Below, in pieces: positions 1 to 12,203 of a stretch of 39,830 nucleotides of DNA. Numbering within the stretch: the first letter of the stretch is position 1; each line of letters starts with the position of its first letter. The position numbers were made by a program, and so were the translations under genes. The stretch is from assembly GCA_019649035.1 (NCBI GenBank), contig BMAT01005552.1, positions 142,516 through 182,345 on the forward strand, given 5' to 3'. A model generated the notes under the pieces. It was not told the origin of the DNA. It saw only the letters and a program-made list of their open reading frames with translations, and made no database searches. The stretch comes from Elysia marginata (lineage: Eukaryota; Mollusca; Gastropoda; Plakobranchidae).

Positions 1-20
1 TTCTTCTTCTTCTTCTTCTT
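1..20. repeat. (TTC)n microsatellite at window edge
   Basis: Six uninterrupted TTC units begin at base 1, so the array is cut by the window edge. TC-rich sequence continues to about 50. Confidence 0.9.
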
Positions 21-558
21 TATTTCATCTTCCTCATCGTCATCTTCCACCCATTTTATTTAACAGCTATCATGACCACTTGAAATCATGACATCATTAC
101 AATCACCTCAGTTACCACCATCGCCACTCTCTTCAATATCTTCTCTTTAATAAAACACGTTGGTTACAAACACAAGCACACCAAACAGCTAAGAACATCG
201 TACTAATCTTTTACTCTGGATCGACCTCTGCTCCATCTGGGAGCAGTTTTTCGATTGACAGTTTACGATGACATCGACAAAAACAACAACAACACACTAT
301 GACTGACTCACATTTAGAAGGCAAACTTTATAGAATTTCAAGATATATAGAGAGCGTATTACTCAATTCAAAACAAAGTAATGTCCCATGTTACACATCA
401 TTACAAAAATTATAATTGTCACGAGATTCTGAAGAATATTAGACTTTGTCTACATTATACCGGCTAAAGCTACAGGTACGCCTAGCGTGATGATACAAAG
501 TGTGTGGTATGCTAAGTTTAAAATTTACAGTCATTATGAATAAAAAGCACGTGCGTGT
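21..558. other. Non-coding, no features seen
   Basis: Moderately AT-rich sequence with no convincing open frame, RNA gene or repeat beyond short A/T and CAA runs. Confidence 0.5.
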
Positions 559-578
559 GTTATTATTATTATTATTAC

Positions 579-609
<31 letters not shown>
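559..609. repeat. (TTA)n microsatellite
   Basis: About 16 TTA units with one ACT interruption. It makes the poly-Asn open frame on the opposite strand, which is not a gene. Confidence 0.95.
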
Positions 610-760
610 AACAGTTAGCACAACATGACAGATTTTTCTGACTCACGGATCTCATGGACGCGTTCTTGTTCAGCGCATCATTACTCTGCAAAAGATAGAA
701 ACAAAAACTGCAATCAATGTTCTGAACCAGTAAGTCACATGTTTGAACTGGTAAATTATT

Positions 761-835
761 TAAAATAATAATACATACTAGATAATGTATCTACAGAGCG
801 CCTAAATACACAAAAAAAACTTGCTAAGCGGCGCT
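761..835 (+). repeat. Dispersed microsatellite-associated repeat module, copy 1
   Basis: A short AATAATAATA run leads into ATCTACAGAGCGCCTAAATA and, after an A-run, TTGCTAAGCGGCGCTG. The same arrangement occurs at 9290-9365 and, more diverged, at 26133-26180. It resembles the conserved end of a dispersed repeat next to an AAT microsatellite. The class of the parent element is unknown. Confidence 0.5.
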
Positions 836-1254
836 GTTTTAGTAGAAGTAAGCTACAAAAAAAAGCTTTTATAAAAAATTAAATGTACACATTTGATAAG
901 ATCACCAATTCAAATTTCAAACTTTTTAGGTACATACAAAATGTCGAATAAGAAAAGACAATAAGGGCAATATTTCCACAAAACATGGTAAACAAACGAG
1001 TAAAAGCAAAAAGACAAGGAGCGTGACAGGACACTACAGAAACGTGAAAAAATAACACTTCAACAGTGACAATAAGGTGGAGCTTCCGTCTAGATTGGAT
1101 ATTGCTTCGAGTTCAAACTCAGCCATGGCAACAATGCTTTACAATACATGTAAAAAGTGACAAATATAGAAACACAAAGAGCCACACACAACACCTAACG
1201 TCTGGTCACGAAAGGACTCATTTGTTTAAAGTGCAGTATAATGCGAATGTCAAT
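836..1254. other. Non-coding, A-rich
   Basis: No gene seen. The sequence is A-rich with several short poly-A runs. Confidence 0.5.
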
Positions 1255-1267
1255 GATTATGATAATA

Positions 1268-1309
<42 letters not shown>

Positions 1310-1358
1310 TTGATGATGATGATGATGATGGTGATGATGATGGTGATGATGATGACTG
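1255..1358. repeat. (GAT)n microsatellite
   Basis: About 33 trinucleotide units, mostly GAT, with AAT at the left and a few GTT/GGT interruptions. It creates spurious poly-Asp, poly-Met and poly-His frames, none of which is a gene. Confidence 0.95.
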
Positions 1359-3302
1359 ATGCTACTGGTATTGCTGAAATTTATGGTTATGGCGATGGAA
1401 GCGAAGGCTTGATGACAAGAAATGAAATCGAAAAAAGCCACCAGTAAACGAGGTGGAAGAAGAGTACAAACTAGATTAAGCAGATGAAGAAATGACGAAA
1501 AATAGAGGACAACAAAAAAGAGGTAATGACAGACAAGGGGAATGCAAGCAAGAACATGAAAAGAGACTGCCATAGCACGGAACAAGACTGTTATGATATG
1601 AAGTTGTGAGGGAGAGACTTGTTCATAGACGACTGACAAGAGATACTAAAGACATTGACCTTATCTCAAGCCTAAACTGACGGCTCGGTCAGCCCAACAT
1701 CCAATCCATCACTATGAAAATCAATAGGACCATGTTCAGACCTTCAGTTATTTTTTATTGCCACGAGAGTCCCATGTTCAGCAAAGATGCATAAAAAACA
1801 TAACACGGCGATCAAAATCCCTATCACCCTTGTAATATGTGTGTACAAGGTAGAAGCCATAATAGCCTATCTTTTACAACCAAATCAAGATATAAAAAAA
1901 CTTAGATCTATAACACGACCGCATAAAAGCCACAAGGCATGTTCAGAGACGAAAGTATGCAGCGAATGATGGAGATGTGAAAGATGTACGTCTTGCATGA
2001 ACAATCAAGATGAATAACTCTCAAGTAAATATCTTAGTTTTTATTTACTGCAGCGTATGTTAATTCTTGCCTGCCGGTGCGTCACGTAATCTAGACTCCA
2101 TTATGCAAAGTTTAGCTGGTTGGCAAGACTTTATTAATGATTTTACTCTCTCATTTTAACACTGTAACTAGAGCTAACTTCTTGACGCCCATTGGCAGTC
2201 TGGGGTGTCATACATAGCAGACTGAGAGAATCACACAAGCGTGGAAAATATTTTACAGACAAAAACTAGACCTGTCTAGATTATGCATAAAATTTCTTAA
2301 ATGTTAACCTGGAAATGTCTAATTGATGTGTTTACATCTTTGGGCGTTTCTAAATGCCAGTGTTGCATTCAACAAACATCATTTGCAAAACTAAACAGCA
2401 GAAAAGGAAAAAAAACACAAAAAGGAAATTAAAAGGAAATGAAGGGGGAAACATAAAGTCGCGCCCTTGTTTGTTTATTTGTTATATTTTTGCACTGCAC
2501 GACGACTCCAAACTTTAAACTTACAAAATGCCGGGCTTTTAGATATTTTTCTCTATAAATAGTGACCTATACAACTTGCACGTACATCATGTATTACTTT
2601 CTTCTATCTTGGTCAAAGTATACCAGCCCATCGTGAGGGACAAAAAGAATCGAGCAAAATCTCGGTAGTCCAAGGTAAATCTCCTGTTGAATGAAGCATT
2701 CTAACCTAACGTATGGTAGTTACACGAACAAACGTAAGTGATAGGAAAAAGTCGAGATAAAAAGGGTATCAGCACATCATCATGTCCCTGTTTCTGATTG
2801 CACGTTTCTATCTTGCCTTTCCTAGTATTCCGACACCTTTTCTCCAACCCAGTAAATTTAAATCTATGGTATTTAAGGTAATAAAAATAGCAATAACTAT
2901 ACTAAACTTGTATTTCAAATGAATTTTTTTCTTTAAAACCTCATGATTCTTTTCCTGTTTAAGTCATACTCTCTCCTCTTTTACTACTGGTATCTCCGTT
3001 TAATTTCACCCAAATAGTGTCAATAATTCCTGTGAACAGGCAAAATTTATGTATGAATGTATGTTTACATTTAGAAATGCGGAACCGATAATTAAATTCC
3101 TCCAAAAAGCATTTACGTCCTGTTAGGGAACATTGGGTAACGTAAGACATATATTAAACTCTTCACTACTTTTATACAACAAGCATAACGAAGGTTTCGC
3201 ACTGTGCAGTGAAGTGAATTGATGCATGCAGTCCACAGATCTACAATCAAAGGCAGTGGTATGTCCTTGCTAAACTGTTATTGTAGATTTTTGAACTAAG
3301 AG
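1359..3302. other. Non-coding region, no features seen
   Basis: No open frame longer than about 65 codons and none with protein-like composition. No tRNA- or SINE-like sequence was recognised. Confidence 0.5.

Positions 3303-3350
<48 letters not shown>
3303..3350. repeat. (CT)n microsatellite
   Basis: A nearly pure CT dinucleotide run of about 23 units with a single G at 3311. Confidence 0.95.
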
Positions 3351-3352
<2 letters not shown>

Positions 3353-4244
3353 GCTCGATCACGTAAAAAGGGAGGTTGGAATAGAATCTATAATTAAGTC
3401 TATGCTGAACGTGCACTTTTAGGGAGTGGCGCTTGCTCTCCCGTGATTAACTAGCCAGGGAGTACAAAAGTTTTACTCTTTACAGATTGAATAAATTGGC
3501 TGAAATTTTTCACTGCCAATCGCCACTTTGTTACTTTAGTTAGAAGCTCCAAATGAAATCTATTTCCTCTGAATAAATTTCTGATGCTCGTGCAGATAAA
3601 TTTCCTTGTTAAACCCACTTGTATCCCAGCCGATGGGACATTTAATAGCGACACACTAACTTTCTGTTTTTTCCACTTAATTTTCGTGACAGTTTTAAAC
3701 ATTCCTTAAACAACTGTAAATTTTCTTAGCTTCGTGTCGAATGTCTGTGATTGTATTCTCAAATCAAACAACTTTTATGTAGCCGCAGAAAATAAACAAT
3801 TAACTCTAGACTAAAAAGTATGTAATGATTAGGAGTAAGCAAGAACTGAGCTAACAGGTATTTTCATGTTGTAAAGAGTTTTCATTTTTCTTCTGATCAA
3901 CTTGAGAAAAATTTGAAATACTAAAAGATGATGAAAATCCTTCTGGTATAGAAAAATTGAAAATAGTAACGAACAAAAATTAGTCCCCTATAGACTTAAT
4001 CAATTTTCGTGAAATAATTAAACCCGAAATTTTAGATAGTGGTCACTTTGGAATGCCTTTTTTTTCAACACTGTATGGTTTGGGTTTTTTTTTTTTTGGT
4101 ACTTTACTCACTGATCGAAGTTTTAAGAAGGGTGGTATCAAGATAGTTGGATATAAAAATGGACTAAAACAAAATACACGTAAACAAAGTAAAGTTAATT
4201 TAAGCGAATCTTTACTTATTTTTCGCGTTCTAATATATGCGCTA
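3351..4244. other. Non-coding region
   Basis: AT-rich. The open frame on the minus strand at 3451-3702 has no recognisable similarity and no supporting splice or start context. The sequence runs into the SINE. Confidence 0.5.
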
Positions 4245-4545
4245 CCAGGGGCAGCGTGGCAGAGTGATTAGCTCGTCGGACTCTATTCCGGATCATGCCA
4301 TGTTGCATTGGCCTTGGGAAAGCAATTTACCCTAAATTTCCCCAGTCCAGCCACCTGTAAAATGGGTACCCAGCTACAGGCTTGAATTTGTGATATGCGC
4401 CTGCAACACCCTGCATAATGGGAAAGTGGCCTTCAAATATACTGGTCTGCTGGGGCATTAGTGGCGCTGCTCTGTGGCGACACAGTTACGCTGAGTAAAG
4501 ATGCCAAAATTCCAGAATGGGATTAATATAGTGTATTAAAAAACC
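4245..4545 (+). repeat. tRNA-derived SINE (degenerate)
   Basis: The head beginning GGGGCAGCGTGGCAGAGTGA resembles the 5' half of a tRNA, with a pol III A-box-like segment (GTGGCAGAGTGATTAG). The B-box half is eroded. It is followed by a body containing CCTTGGGAAAGCAATTTACC, CCCAGTCCAGCCACCTG and AAAATGGGTACCCAGCT. This is the type of central domain I associate with SINEs of molluscs and other marine invertebrates (from memory, not searched). The tail runs through CGCTGAGTAAAGATGCC into AT-rich sequence near 4530-4545. I found no clear target-site duplication, so the copy is probably old. Confidence 0.7.
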
Positions 4546-6672
4546 AATGCACTTATAAAGCTACTGGAGCCTAGATTTATTGGATCGTAAACCAACTATT
4601 TTTCTTGTGACCAATTCTCTTGTCGGGTGCAAATGCTAAGAACTAATTCTTCTTTGGCGTTCCTCTGTGCCTTTTAAAAGATACTTTTCCTCAATACTTT
4701 AAACCACAAGATGTACTTATACTTCACCACGAAACATTCATAGCTTTATAAAATGCTGTACATTCGGGATCTAAGAAAAATGCTTCATTCAAAAAGTAAC
4801 GCCTTCAAATATGAAAATTGCGATAACCGCCTCATCTTGCACTGATCTAGAAAGGCGCTTTGGTTTTTCGCCAGTAATATTGCAAAGTTGACCTCGACAA
4901 TTCTCAATCAGTAAGTGTTATCGATAAGAAAACTTTGATTGATTGACTAACGAGGTACCACTACCAATCGATGAAGGCGGTGTGCGGGAATCTCCGGGAA
5001 TGCGAACTATACGAGGTTTGAAGTGGCCGCGTGTTAGCGCCTTGCCGTGCTATGTGTGTACACAGAATGTTTGTCTTGCTAGGCAGTGTGTACACACTCC
5101 ACCAGAACAATGAGTAAACATAGAAAGAAGAGAAAAAGAGGGGATATTTGAGAAGGTAAAGGGCCTGTGTGTGGTTGTGGGAGTTTGTGGGTGTGTGTAA
5201 ATGGGTGAAATATGACGCTTTAGATCTAGTTTGGGCGCTAGATCTAGGTCCAGCTACTGCTGCTGTTGAAGTAAATGATTGCAGTTTGACTTCTGTGCCC
5301 ATGTAAGGATCAGGCGTCAAATTTTAGGTGAGTTATTATACTTAACAATATCATATTAAAAAATTTCAGGCGTAGAGAAATATGGGTTGAGGTGGGGCAG
5401 GGGACGAAAAACAAAACGTTTTTCTGTGAGTGCATTGGAACATCTAAAAGGCGATGGAAACTTAACATAAAAGATAACACGTAAATCTAAGCACACTTAA
5501 CTTTTACCGGACAATTTAGAAAAGCAAAGAAAAAATGGAACAAGTTTAAAACTGTTTACCAGTCAGCCAACTCTTCAAGTCATCTCCATCTTCTAACTTT
5601 AAAAATGGCAAGTACAATCTATTGTGCGCAAATTTTTAATTCCAGTTCTCGTAACAGACCTGTATGTAGATTGACAAGCTATAAAACCTTCAATATTGAT
5701 ATTAGTCACGTTTTTTTTCTTTCGTGAAGTTTTAATTGACATTCTGGTAAGAAAATCTCTTTAAGCAAGATTCATGTGCCATAAAACTCCTTTACTAATA
5801 TTATTCATGTTTCCACCTTCTTTTCACAAATCACAATAAATCGCAGTTGATGATCGTTCCAGTAATTCTTTTAAGTGCAGTTATTTTTATATTCTTTTCA
5901 GGCAACATACATTCTAACCGAGGTCAAACTGGCAAAGAATCTGTCGCCTTGCCAGGTAATTTCTAGATGCAAGTGTCAAAAATCTGTACACATGAGGTAT
6001 AAAAAGGCTAAACTTTCGCTGGTTTTTTTGTCTGTCTTGGTCAAATATTTGCACCTGCCTCATTACATATCGAGGAACCCCAGCGTGGGCCTAAGAATTT
6101 GCAAGTGACAAATTTGCCCATGGCTTCTTTCAGAAGATTCGAGACTGCATGATTATATATGCAGTGTTTTGTTACAATAAAAAAACGAACACCCTTCCCC
6201 TAACAGTCATGGACACGACGAAAGCTCTAGATACTTTTTAAAAGACAAAATGACCTCTGAGTTTAACCGCGCCTTTTGGCCTACCTTGGTGTACGGGACT
6301 ACATCAGTCTAGGCAGGCAAGACTGTGGGTGGTTGTGACTTTTGGTTTCGCAGTATCTGCATCATTCCCATAGACTTATCGTGTAGATCAAATGTTTGTA
6401 AAAACCCTCAAGTTGTTTGTTCGTCAGAGGTGTGACAATACTAGGTCAGGGATTGTGAAGGCGAAAGGAAGAATAACCATGAAAGTAGAGAAACTGAGAC
6501 AGACGAAGTAGAGATATAGGTAAATTATGAAAAAAATGAGACTTGATAACGTGAGGGAGGGAGAGAGAATGACGCTGAGCGAGACAGGAAGATGGCAATA
6601 ACGGTTTAATTTATGTCATATTGCATATTACAAGGCATATCACAGCAAACGAATGAAAGAGACAAAGTTTAA
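4546..6672. other. Non-coding region with GT-rich patch and paired AGATCT palindromes
   Basis: Contains a GT-rich patch at about 5163-5199 and two TAGATCTA-type palindromes at 5221-5228 and 5238-5247. The 119-codon minus-strand frame at 4961-5320 is largely the complement of these simple sequences and I do not call it a gene. Confidence 0.5.
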
Positions 6673-6790
6673 TGTGTGTGTGTGTGACAGAGAGAGGGAA
6701 AGAGAGAGAGACAACGAAAAAGAGAGAAAGAGAGAGATAGGGAAAAGAGATAGAGAGGGAGAGAGTGTGTGTGAATGAGTGTGTGTGTTC
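6673..6790. repeat. Compound GT/GA microsatellite
   Basis: A (GT)n run passes into about 90 bases of interrupted GAGA sequence and ends in GTGTGTGT. It accounts for the Ser/Leu/His-rich minus-strand frame here. Confidence 0.9.
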
Positions 6791-8733
6791 GTTCAGAGGA
6801 CAGCTAAAGACTGACAAACAAAATGAGTTGAGGAATCATTCCATGATCAGGTATACTTTAATTTCCTGGTTCAAAGATGTTGCATTAACTGGCTCTCAAC
6901 TTGTCACCATAGTAATTATTTGAGCACTGGCTAAATGAAAATAGGTTATCGTGTTTTAACAAAGCCATGTATGGAATGAATGGGGACTTTAACAAAAATA
7001 CTGACCAGATACTCTTCAATGTTTGAACACGGCATAATAATTAAGACCCTGAACACATTGTGTCTTACAAGACAGGCATACATAGAAACTCGCAAGCTAA
7101 GGAGGACGGCAGCAGCAACAACATTCCTGAGAGAGAATTTGAATACAAGCTTACTTAGCACCAGCTCACAGGACAAGACAAGAAGCTGCCAAAATGTAAG
7201 CACGTCTTTTGTTAGGTCTGATTGGACAGAGCCGCGAATAATGCCAAGAAATCATTGTGGACTGGGAAGGGAAATAACTTTGAGAAGACAAAACAAACGA
7301 ACTTACAAACGGGGCAACAGCAAAAAAGCAAACAAATGACAAAATTGCAAAAAAATCTCCACAATTGGATATTTAAGCTGAACGTTCTTACTCTCTTCAA
7401 GAAAGAGCCGCCTTTAAACAGAAGTTTGCCTGTCTCGCTTTGAGACTGAATTAGGTGTACAATTTACAATTAAATAATTTGGAAAATAATTGCATTTTCT
7501 TTTCTTTCATAAGGCGAGTTGCCAGTGCAGTACTTGGAACAACAATTGGAAAACTTGTAATTACGAACTAAAAGACGGATTGGGAAACATTTAAACAGTC
7601 GAAAAGCAAAACTTAAAATATCGTGAAACAAAGATAATCTTTGGTAAATTCGGCTTAAAAGCAACGCCCGTTGCAATTTCGACAAACGAAAACTGCAAGC
7701 TTTTCTCATAAAAGTAACATCTATGAAACAACGCAACAACAATCAGAATTATCTATCAACGATAACAACATGAACATGTGTAGAAGACAAGAACAAGTAG
7801 GATAACGACATAAAAAAAAACGATAAGGAAGAAGAAAGAGAAGCCTCAGTAAGAACCACAACAAGAATAAAGGCAGCATCTAGCTCGGTTGTCCACGAAA
7901 AAGCATTGCTCGGTTTAGAAGGATAAGCCATCCATCTAAAAATACAGCTACAAAAATTTCCCAATACGCCTTGTTTTCTTTTATACAAAATCTATTTTAA
8001 CATTTCCGCCACAAATGACAAATCAATGATGCTTAAAAGAAGAAATAAATCCCAACCCCCGATGTGAAAGTTATCCGCAATTGGTACTGCCACCCCATGT
8101 ATTAGTAATAGAAACGACGGTTTCTTGTTGCCTCTTATGTCCATAACATAGCGGGAATTCGCGTTTTATTATTTTCGTCACTGCCAAGATTTATAGACTG
8201 TGTCTGTTTTTATGGTAACAGGTCAACATAGACCTCTGGAATCTAGAAAAATCCCGACGGGCAAAATAGACATACATTATGTTATTGGTAAAGGAGGGGC
8301 ATTGATTTTAATTATCCAGTAAGTTTCTGCCGGCCTTGAAAACTTACTGTCTTCATCACTGATGCGCAAATATATTGAACTACCATACGGCTGTTTATTG
8401 AGTTGATGAATGGGTCGCTTGCTTGCTTGATTGGTTTAATTTATATCCTGCTTGATTGCTTGAAATATCAGCTGGCTAGATGATAATGCGAGCTCGATTT
8501 ATTGGTGTGATTCTTTGAACGATTGGTTAAAATTGATATTGATTTATATGTATTTCAAGTTTGTTTGGTTGATACAATTTCGCAAAAGTAACCTCTGCTG
8601 GAGTTAAAATTCCACTCGGTTCAAAGGTGGGTGTAAAAAGTGTACGCTTCGATTTCTCTTTATAGAATGACCTGCACAGATGGTAAAAATTCTAATATTT
8701 AGTTGTGACATCTCATTGAATGACAGTCGCAGT

Positions 8734-8736
<3 letters not shown>
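6791..8736. other. Non-coding region
   Basis: Two overlapping opposite-strand frames at 6946-7339 and several of 60-90 codons are present, but none has recognisable domains. A degenerate patch rich in TTGATTGG/CTTGATTG-like words at about 8395-8580 may be the relic of a short tandem repeat. Confidence 0.45.

Positions 8737-8786
<50 letters not shown>
8737..8786. repeat. (GA)n microsatellite
   Basis: About 24 GA units with one AA interruption near 8770. Confidence 0.95.
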
Positions 8787-9040
8787 TTTCTACGTTTAGC
8801 TTACTTGGTTCGTGTGTACTGTTATGTTAGGGCTGTTTGGATCTCTGCTGTGACATCATCTGATTAGCTACCTTATTAATGACCAATGTTAATAAACCAG
8901 GTACGAATGTCTTGTAAAGTTTTTAACCAGTTCTGCACTGACTGACCCTTCCTCCCTCCCCCAGGGGAGACACCTGTTGCAGATCAGTGAAATATTGTAG
9001 CAACTACGCCGCCTGTAACTATGGCAATCTTACAAGTCTA
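8787..9040. other. Non-coding spacer between microsatellites
   Basis: No feature apart from a C-rich patch at about 8947-8964. Confidence 0.5.
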
Positions 9041-9085
<45 letters not shown>

Positions 9086-9309
9086 TATCGTAATGATAAC
9101 ACTAATAATAATAGTAATAATTATAGTAATAATAACACTAAAAATGATAATATTAATAAAAATAATAACAACAATAATAATAATAAGAATAATGTTATTA
9201 ATAACAATAACAAGCATAATAATATGATATTATTATTAATATTTATAGCAATAATATTATTAACAATAATAATTGTAATAATAATTATAATAAAAATAAT
9301 GATAATAAT
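9041..9309. repeat. Long degenerate (AAT)n microsatellite
   Basis: A pure AAT array at 9041-9083 is followed by more than 200 bases of degenerate AAT/AAC/TAA repeats. The Asn/Ile-rich 110-codon frame over it is an artefact. Confidence 0.9.
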
Positions 9310-9375
9310 TCATCTGTAGAGTGCCTAAAATCTACTAAAGGTGCTCGGTGCCGCTAATACATTACTATTATTTAA
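9290..9375 (+). repeat. Dispersed microsatellite-associated repeat module, copy 2
   Basis: At the end of the AAT array, CATCTGTAGAGTGCCTAAAA, a short A-rich stretch and GGTGCTCGGTGCCGCTAA align with the module at 761-835. AAT-rich sequence resumes at 9363. The repeated pairing with an AAT array suggests the two were inserted together. Confidence 0.5.
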
Positions 9376-9494
9376 GTCTAGGTAACAGGTTATCGACAAA
9401 AAAGTGAAGTTTTTAGTCTGAAAACCACGATCAGTACAAGTCTCTCCCTGGCACAACTACCTAACCCTCTGTTTTGTAATTTTAACACAACCTA

Positions 9495-9514
9495 CCCCCA
9501 CCCCCTCCCCTCCC
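9495..9514 (-). other. G-quadruplex motif (minus strand) / i-motif (plus strand)
   Basis: Four cytosine tracts of 5, 5, 4 and 3 bases are separated by single bases on the plus strand. The minus strand therefore fits the G3+N1 quadruplex pattern, with one-base loops that favour a stable parallel fold. No gene is assigned next to it. Confidence 0.7.
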
Positions 9515-10011
9515 TTATGCTCTCTTCAGTGCGGACAAAACGCCTTAGGCTTAACCTACCCCAAAATTCATTCATGTTTCCCTAAATAGTGCAATACAGG
9601 TGTGGTTCTCATAATGTTTTTCGATGACTCAAAACGCAATATTCCTGCCTACTTGAAGAGCAAGTTCGTTTTGCATTGATAGTGCAATAGAAAAGATCTT
9701 TCCATTGTTTTCAACATAGATTACCAAGAAAGTCACTAGTTTGGGCGATGACAAAACTTTTCTCTTCCTTATGTTAAGGACAAAGGAAGTCTAGGATCAA
9801 ACAGAAATTATGAATTAAAAGGAAAATGATGAATGAAGAGAAATAGAGGAAAGCGGAAGAAAGAATAATGGAGAAAGATGGGTAGATAGATGGGTGGATA
9901 GACAGATAGTTAGACAGATATAAAAGTAATTGTGCATTAACACAATAAAGTGCTCAACATTATTGGGGATCTACCTTCCTATTACATGAGCCTAGACACA
10001 GTGTTTCGTGA
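9515..10011. other. Non-coding spacer
   Basis: No gene. A short imperfect GATA/GACA patch occurs at about 9881-9925, ahead of the main GATA array. Confidence 0.5.
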
Positions 10012-10016
10012 CAGAC

Positions 10017-10051
<35 letters not shown>

Positions 10052-10135
10052 AAGATAGATAGAAAGATAGATAAATAGATAGAAAGATATCTAGACAGAT
10101 AGATAGAAAGATAGATAGATAGATAGATAGATAGG

Positions 10136-10208
<73 letters not shown>
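10012..10208. repeat. Long (GATA)n microsatellite
   Basis: Nearly 200 bases of GATA tetranucleotides with a few AAGA/ATAA/ATCT variants in the left half and a pure array in the right half. It gives a spurious Leu-Ser-Ile-Tyr repeat frame on the minus strand. Confidence 0.97.
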
Positions 10209-10356
10209 CTATATATGTATTATAACAATGATAGATAAAGTAGGTATATAAAAGGAGCGACATGCAGATGGAGAGGGAAAGAGAAACCCAGGTAGATGGA
10301 ATGACATAATGACAGAGAAAAAGACAGGCACGCAGAGAAAGACACAGACAGGCAGC

Positions 10357-10396
10357 GAGATAGATAGATAGATAGATAGAGATAGAGAAAGAGAGA

Positions 10397-10446
<50 letters not shown>
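10357..10446. repeat. Compound (GATA)n-(GA)n microsatellite
   Basis: About six GATA units are followed by roughly 60 bases of GA dinucleotides with one GTGA interruption. It lies about 150 bases from the large GATA array, the two separated by degenerate GACAGA-type sequence. Confidence 0.95.
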
Positions 10447-10450
<4 letters not shown>

Positions 10451-11869
10451 TTGTTAGAAATCAACCTTCCTTTCAACATTATCTCACAAATCAACAAGCA
10501 TAAAAGGAAGATAAGGTAAGCCCTTGAAGTGTTTCTTTTCCACGAAAAGTTAAAAACTAACCACAAAAATAGAAACACGGCCAGTTGTGGAGTAACAGAT
10601 GGCCATCTGGACAAGTCTGAAGGTAATGGCCATGTAATACATCTTCATGTATTTACCACGCACTGAGCCATCAGTGTATTACACAATTCACAAAGTTCAT
10701 ACACTATGATCTAGATCTAGGTATGAGAGGAATGAAGGGAGACCGTTTTCTTTTTAGCGAAAACAGAGGGAAAAACAGGAAATTATCAAGCAGAATTTAC
10801 ACATTAGACAGTGTGAGTAGAAGGCGAATTTTGAAAAAAATCATTTTGGTTGTCATGAGTGCTCTACGAATGTATTCATCTTTTAAGAGCTCTAATGCAA
10901 TAAGAAGAATTTTGTGAGGATTCGGTCAAGAATAGCTGCTGGTTTGTTGGTTATTCGTTGTTGTTTTTTGTTTTTTTTGCTTAGTTTAAATTATACCTGC
11001 TTGGCCTTCTCCTAAGAAATTATCAATCTTCGCTCAACAGTTCTTTCATCACCTAACCCAGACTGGTACATTTACTAATTCAGGCTTCTATAACGGCTTG
11101 CTACCGTTCAGAGCGACCTTGACTGACAACGTCAGCGATTGGGTCAACTGAAACAGGCCTATGACTGGGCGGGTGTCTACCATTATGTTGTTACGATTCA
11201 TTCTCTGATATATTCGTATGATTGGGAAGCCAAGCGGAGAAGATGGGAGAAATGGATGGATAAACAGCCTTCACAAATAATAATAATAAAAAAAGTCTAA
11301 GGTAAGTATTAATGCCTGGGAAAGAGTTGGGGTTCTAGTTCAGTGTATAAGATGGCTTTTGGTTGTGCTTTTTTTTGCACACATGTAGAAAAGTTCTTTT
11401 TTGTGAAATAAGGAGATGACAAGTGGAAAAAAGCGCTGGGAAAAATAATCACATTTGTCGCCAAGGTATGTATTTGCAGCAAAGGGCAGGGTATGCGAGA
11501 AACAGGGATAGATGCACAGGGTGAGATAAAGGGATAGATGCAGAGTGAGATTTAAATAGTAAAAAGCAGATACATCGATCATAAACTAACAAGAGAGAAA
11601 GATAGAACGAAAGAGAGAGAGAGAGAACGAGAGAGATGATAAAAAAAGGTGTTAAAAATAGATATGCGTTTCGAATAAGTAAAAAAGCACAATGTTGAAT
11701 AAAGGTCTTCTATTGACATCTAGGCACGCATGGTTTGTGACATAGAAAAGTTACAAATCTCAGAGCTAAAAAGAGACCGTGAACAACGCGAAAACGATGC
11801 AACCTTCATTAATAGGCAGAGAGAAATGATACACAAATACAGTGAGAAAGTCAATAGAGATAGTGAGTT

Positions 11870-11871
<2 letters not shown>
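10447..11871. other. Non-coding region
   Basis: Contains CTAGATCTAG at 10711-10720 and a GA-rich patch at 11592-11637. Short open frames have no recognisable content. Confidence 0.5.

Positions 11872-11926
<55 letters not shown>
11872..11926. repeat. (GA)n microsatellite
   Basis: A near-pure GA dinucleotide array of about 27 units, giving spurious Arg-Glu and Leu-Ser repeat frames. Confidence 0.95.
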
Positions 11927-11927
<1 letters not shown>

Positions 11928-12203
11928 GCACACAAAGGAACAGGAAAAGAGAGACGGGTAGAGAGTCAGTGATAAAAAGTCAACTTTTCACAAAACACAG
12001 TCAAGACACATAATTCAAAGAGACTGACGGTGGGAAAGACACAGGGAGAGATGAGTGGACAATGGGGTGTGTATGTTATCCCTGCCCTAACAATACATAC
12101 AGCAGGTGTTGCCAGGCTAGTGTTTATCCAGGCACACACACATACACAGATGACCAGTACCAAAGCTTATTGTAACGGATGATGTCTCTCTTCTTCTTAG
12201 GGT

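Noticed and set aside
1066-1639. Open frames with poly-Asp, poly-Met and poly-His
   Set aside because: All three come from the (GAT)n array read in different frames.
4961-5320. 119-codon minus-strand frame
   Set aside because: Its His/Thr/Ser-rich part is the complement of a GT-rich patch, and there is no recognisable domain.
9982-10614. 210-codon minus-strand open frame (Leu-Ser-Ile-Tyr repeats)
   Set aside because: It is the translation of the GATA and GA microsatellites; no sequence outside the repeats supports a gene.
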